From contig CAZUMW010000047.1 in NCBI GenBank assembly GCA_964621615.1, positions 1 to 34,541 on the forward strand: a DNA stretch of 34,541 bases. Direction: 5' to 3'. Below the pieces are notes generated by a model. That model was not told the DNA's origin. It saw only the letters and a program-made list of their open reading frames with translations, and searched no databases. Origin of the DNA: CAZUMW01 sp964621615. Lineage in GTDB: Bacteria; Desulfobacterota; WTBG01; CAIYCZ01; CAIRTM01. Made by a program: the position numbers and the translations under genes. Shown here one piece after another: positions 32,471-34,541 of the stretch; positions within the stretch are counted from its first letter, which is position 1, and the number at the start of each line of letters is the position of its first letter.

Positions 32471-34366
32471 ATGGCCTTCTATGACAAATCATACGATGTG
32501 ATCGTGGTCGGCGCCGGGCATGCCGGCTGTGAGGCGGCGCTCGCGGCTGCGCGGATGGGCTGCTGCGTGCTGCTTCTGACCATCGACCTTGATAAAATAG
32601 CGGCCATGCCGTGCAGCCCGTCAATCGGCGGCATGGCAAAGGGGCAGCTGGTAAAAGAAATAGATGCGCTCGGCGGTGCAATGGCTAAGGTTACCGACCG
32701 GAGCGCTATCCAGTACCGTACGCTGAACACCCGCAAGGGGCCTGCGGTTCGCGCCACCAGAACGCAAAACGATAAGACCCGCTATCACCTTGCCATGAAA
32801 GCGGTGCTCGAGCAGCAGGACAATATCGATCTGAAGCAGGGGCATGTCGAGCGCCTGATAACGGAAAACAACACAGTGACCGGCGTGGAGGATGCCACGG
32901 GGTTCTGCTTCGGCACCCGAACGGTCATTCTGACCACCGGCACGTTTCTTGACGGTTTTATTCACATCGGTCACCGCTCCATACAGGCGGGCCGGGCGGG
33001 CGAGTGCGGCTCCTACGGGCTGCCCCGGTGCCTTGCGGAGCTGGGGCTTTCGCTGGGCACAATGAAAACCGGCACACCGCCGCGCCTGCGGCGATCGAGC
33101 ATTGATTTCGACATCTTCACCCGCCAGGAATCAGACGAGTCAACGCCGCCGTTTTCCTTTTCCGCAAACGGCCGCACACTGCCCCAGCAGCCCTGCTATA
33201 TCGGCCACACATGCCGGGCAAGCCATGACCTTGTGCGCGCCAATCTTGAGCGCTCCGCCCTGTACGGCGGCATTATAACCGGCACGCCCGCCCGGTACTG
33301 CCCCTCATTTGAGGATAAAATCGTCCGCTTCCCCGACCGGGACCGGCATCAGATCATTCTCGAGCCCGAAGGGCTGGAAACCGGTGAAATATATGCAAGC
33401 GGTCTGGGAAACAGCCTGCCCCTCGAGATTCAGATCGAGTTTGTGCGGTCAGTGCCGGGACTTGAGCAGGCGGAAATCATGCGGCCTGCCTATGCGATTG
33501 AATACTCGTTTGCAAACCCGCTTCAGCTGAAGCGAACGCTTGAATCACATAAAGTAAGCGGGCTGTTTCTTGCCGGACAGATTAACGGCACTTCAGGATA
33601 TGAGGAAGCTGCTGCGCAGGGGCTGTGGGCAGGCGTAAACGCCGCGTGTTCCGTGCAGGTCCGCCCGCCGTTCGTGCTCGGCCGCGAACATGCCTACATG
33701 GGGGTCATGATAGATGATCTGGTTACGCGCGGCACCCGCGAGCCCTACCGCATGTTTACCTCCCGGGCCGAGTACCGGCTTATGCTCCGGGAGGACAACG
33801 CGGATCTGCGTCTTTCAGGTCTCGCCCATGAGCTGGGGCTGATCGATTCGGAAACCTTCAGCCGCGTTCAGGAGATACGACGGCAGATCGCCGCCGAAAA
33901 AAAGCGCCTTACCGATTCAACACTCGGGCCGGCACCCGAAGTAAACGCCCTGCTTGAACAAAACGGGCAGGCACCCCTTTCCACCGGCACAACCCTTGAG
34001 CAGCTGTTAAAACGGGACGGCATTACCTGGAATCTGCTGAAACAGGTTTCTCCGCCCCCTGAGCCGGTCCATCCCCGTGCCGCGCAGCAGGCCGAAACAG
34101 ACATTAAATATGACGGCTACATTCAGCGCCAGCTCAGAGAAATTGAAAAAATGGGCGCCATGGAAAAAGCCGCAATCCCGGCAGACTTTGACTTCACCAC
34201 CGTCCACGGCCTGTCAAACGAGCTCAAACAGCGCCTGAGCGAAATCAGACCGGAATCGATAGGCCAGATGTCGCGCATCGAAGGCATCACCCCCGCCGCA
34301 GTATCCGCAGTCGTGATCACGCTGAAGCGGATGAAAAGCAGCCCGGCGCCAGCGCCGGCCCCATAG
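32471..34366 (+). CDS. mnmG: tRNA uridine-5-carboxymethylaminomethyl modification enzyme MnmG
   Basis: A 631-residue FAD enzyme that, with MnmE, modifies U34 of several tRNAs. The N-terminus has the dinucleotide fold VIVVGAGHAGCEAALAAARMG (GxGxxG at about 13-18) and SIGGMAKGQLVKEIDALGG. Further family motifs: KTGTPPRL; CYIGHT; SGYEEAAAQGLWAGVNAA; and SRAEYRLMLREDNADLRL. The C-terminal helical domain (ALLEQNG onward) ends with KYDGYIQRQLREIEKMG and SRIEGITPAAVSAVVITLKR, followed by a Pro/Ala tail. Length is normal. The ribosome binding site is weak (CGGGAAA). MnmG is often near oriC, but none of the usual companions (mnmE, rsmG, parA) is visible in the remaining 175 bases. Confidence 0.97.
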   Translation: MAFYDKSYDVIVVGAGHAGCEAALAAARMGCCVLLLTIDLDKIAAMPCSPSIGGMAKGQLVKEIDALGGAMAKVTDRSAIQYRTLNTRKGPAVRATRTQNDKTRYHLAMKAVLEQQDNIDLKQGHVERLITENNTVTGVEDATGFCFGTRTVILTTGTFLDGFIHIGHRSIQAGRAGECGSYGLPRCLAELGLSLGTMKTGTPPRLRRSSIDFDIFTRQESDESTPPFSFSANGRTLPQQPCYIGHTCRASHDLVRANLERSALYGGIITGTPARYCPSFEDKIVRFPDRDRHQIILEPEGLETGEIYASGLGNSLPLEIQIEFVRSVPGLEQAEIMRPAYAIEYSFANPLQLKRTLESHKVSGLFLAGQINGTSGYEEAAAQGLWAGVNAACSVQVRPPFVLGREHAYMGVMIDDLVTRGTREPYRMFTSRAEYRLMLREDNADLRLSGLAHELGLIDSETFSRVQEIRRQIAAEKKRLTDSTLGPAPEVNALLEQNGQAPLSTGTTLEQLLKRDGITWNLLKQVSPPPEPVHPRAAQQAETDIKYDGYIQRQLREIEKMGAMEKAAIPADFDFTTVHGLSNELKQRLSEIRPESIGQMSRIEGITPAAVSAVVITLKRMKSSPAPAPAP

Positions 34367-34456
34367 GTATGGGTTCCGTTCCACAATAGAGTGTCCCCTT
34401 TGTTTACCGCCTTTGTGATATATCAGGGGCACCTGTCGCATAATGGAATTGAACTA

Positions 34457-34501
34457 CCACCGGCCACAAGCCGGTGGATTCAGTTATCCCGACATGTCGG
34501 G
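34457..34501. mobile_element. Twin hairpins resembling an IS200/IS605-family terminus
   Basis: A perfect stem-loop CCACCGGC-CACAA-GCCGGTGG (34457-34477) is followed 10 bases later by the perfect 14-base palindrome CCCGACATGTCGGG (34488-34501), then A-rich DNA to the window edge. Subterminal stem-loops of this kind, with GTGGATTC after the stem, are characteristic of IS200/IS605 ends. No transposase or TnpB frame is seen inside the window, so any element would extend beyond it. The identification is by pattern only. Confidence 0.4.
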
Positions 34502-34541
34502 ACTAAAGGAAAAACACATAACTACAAAAATTCTCCTGAGG

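Noticed and set aside
32471..34366. mnmG as evidence that the window contains oriC
   Set aside because: mnmG is near oriC in many bacteria, but none of the usual partners (mnmE, rsmG, parAB, rnpA, rpmH, dnaA) is present here. The only DnaA-like sites are 10 kb away and imperfect.
34392..34431. Hairpin GTGTCCCCT/AGGGGCAC after mnmG as a terminator
   Set aside because: The stem has a mismatch, the loop is over 20 bases and no T run follows, so intrinsic termination is unlikely.
1..34541. CRISPR array, tRNA or rRNA genes
   Set aside because: No regularly spaced direct repeats, cloverleaf-like segments or rRNA-like sequence were recognised in the intergenic regions by eye. A dedicated tRNA scan was not possible.

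Overview
The window reads as a chromosomal segment of an anaerobic or facultatively anaerobic Gram-negative bacterium, probably a deltaproteobacterium (Desulfobacterota or a relative). This assignment is inference. It rests on the clpS-clpA-aat cluster, yajC-secD-secF, a multi-PAS kinase with a Cys-rich first PAS, an AOR-type tungsten/molybdenum aldehyde oxidoreductase, LarC, and moderately high G+C with dense gene packing. No rRNA, tRNA or CRISPR array was seen. Most of the window is ordinary housekeeping chromosome. The unusual parts are a low-G+C stretch at about 25.1-28.6 kb and several intergenic repeats.

Left part (1-11.6 kb). An IS-end-like repeat precedes an acyl-CoA thioesterase gene. 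On the minus strand, clpS-clpA-aat encodes the whole bacterial N-degron route: L/F-transferase tagging, ClpS recognition and ClpA unfolding. It has its own near-consensus promoter. Divergent from it, also with a good promoter, runs queA. A separate-looking unit follows: yajC-secD-secF-moeA-aspS (protein translocation, molybdopterin cofactor, aspartyl-tRNA synthetase). The tgt gene often found between queA and yajC is missing here.

Middle part (11.6-25 kb). A large orphan PAS/GAF histidine kinase and a PLP aminotransferase lie on the minus strand. Divergent from the aminotransferase is an aldehyde:ferredoxin oxidoreductase, with an inverted repeat between them. Then come fmt and a QueG-like double 4Fe-4S protein whose conserved N-terminus has no ATG, GTG or TTG start. 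On the minus strand are a ROK sugar kinase and an unrecognised Cys-rich protein with a near-leaderless promoter. A 435-base AT-rich intergenic region carries DnaA-box-like sites and an inverted repeat. It is followed by an acyl-CoA ligase and larC. Aminotransferase, AOR and acyl-CoA ligase could act in sequence in amino-acid fermentation, and both of their intergenic regions share an 8-base half-site.

Right part (25-34.5 kb). An AT-richer block on the minus strand holds a CusS/CusR-like two-component system. Downstream of it, behind a palindrome, a TATAAT box and a hairpin leader, are a previously uncalled 56-residue ORF with a strong ribosome binding site, a zf-TFIIB protein and an Rnk/GreA-like protein. 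This is the best candidate for an undescribed small regulon. Then come a YihY/BrkB membrane protein, a possible small helical protein, a translationally coupled pair (YhcC-type radical SAM protein and a lipoprotein-like acetolactate decarboxylase), and mnmG. Repeat elements flank mnmG: two kinds upstream, and twin hairpins resembling an IS200/IS605 terminus at the window's end.
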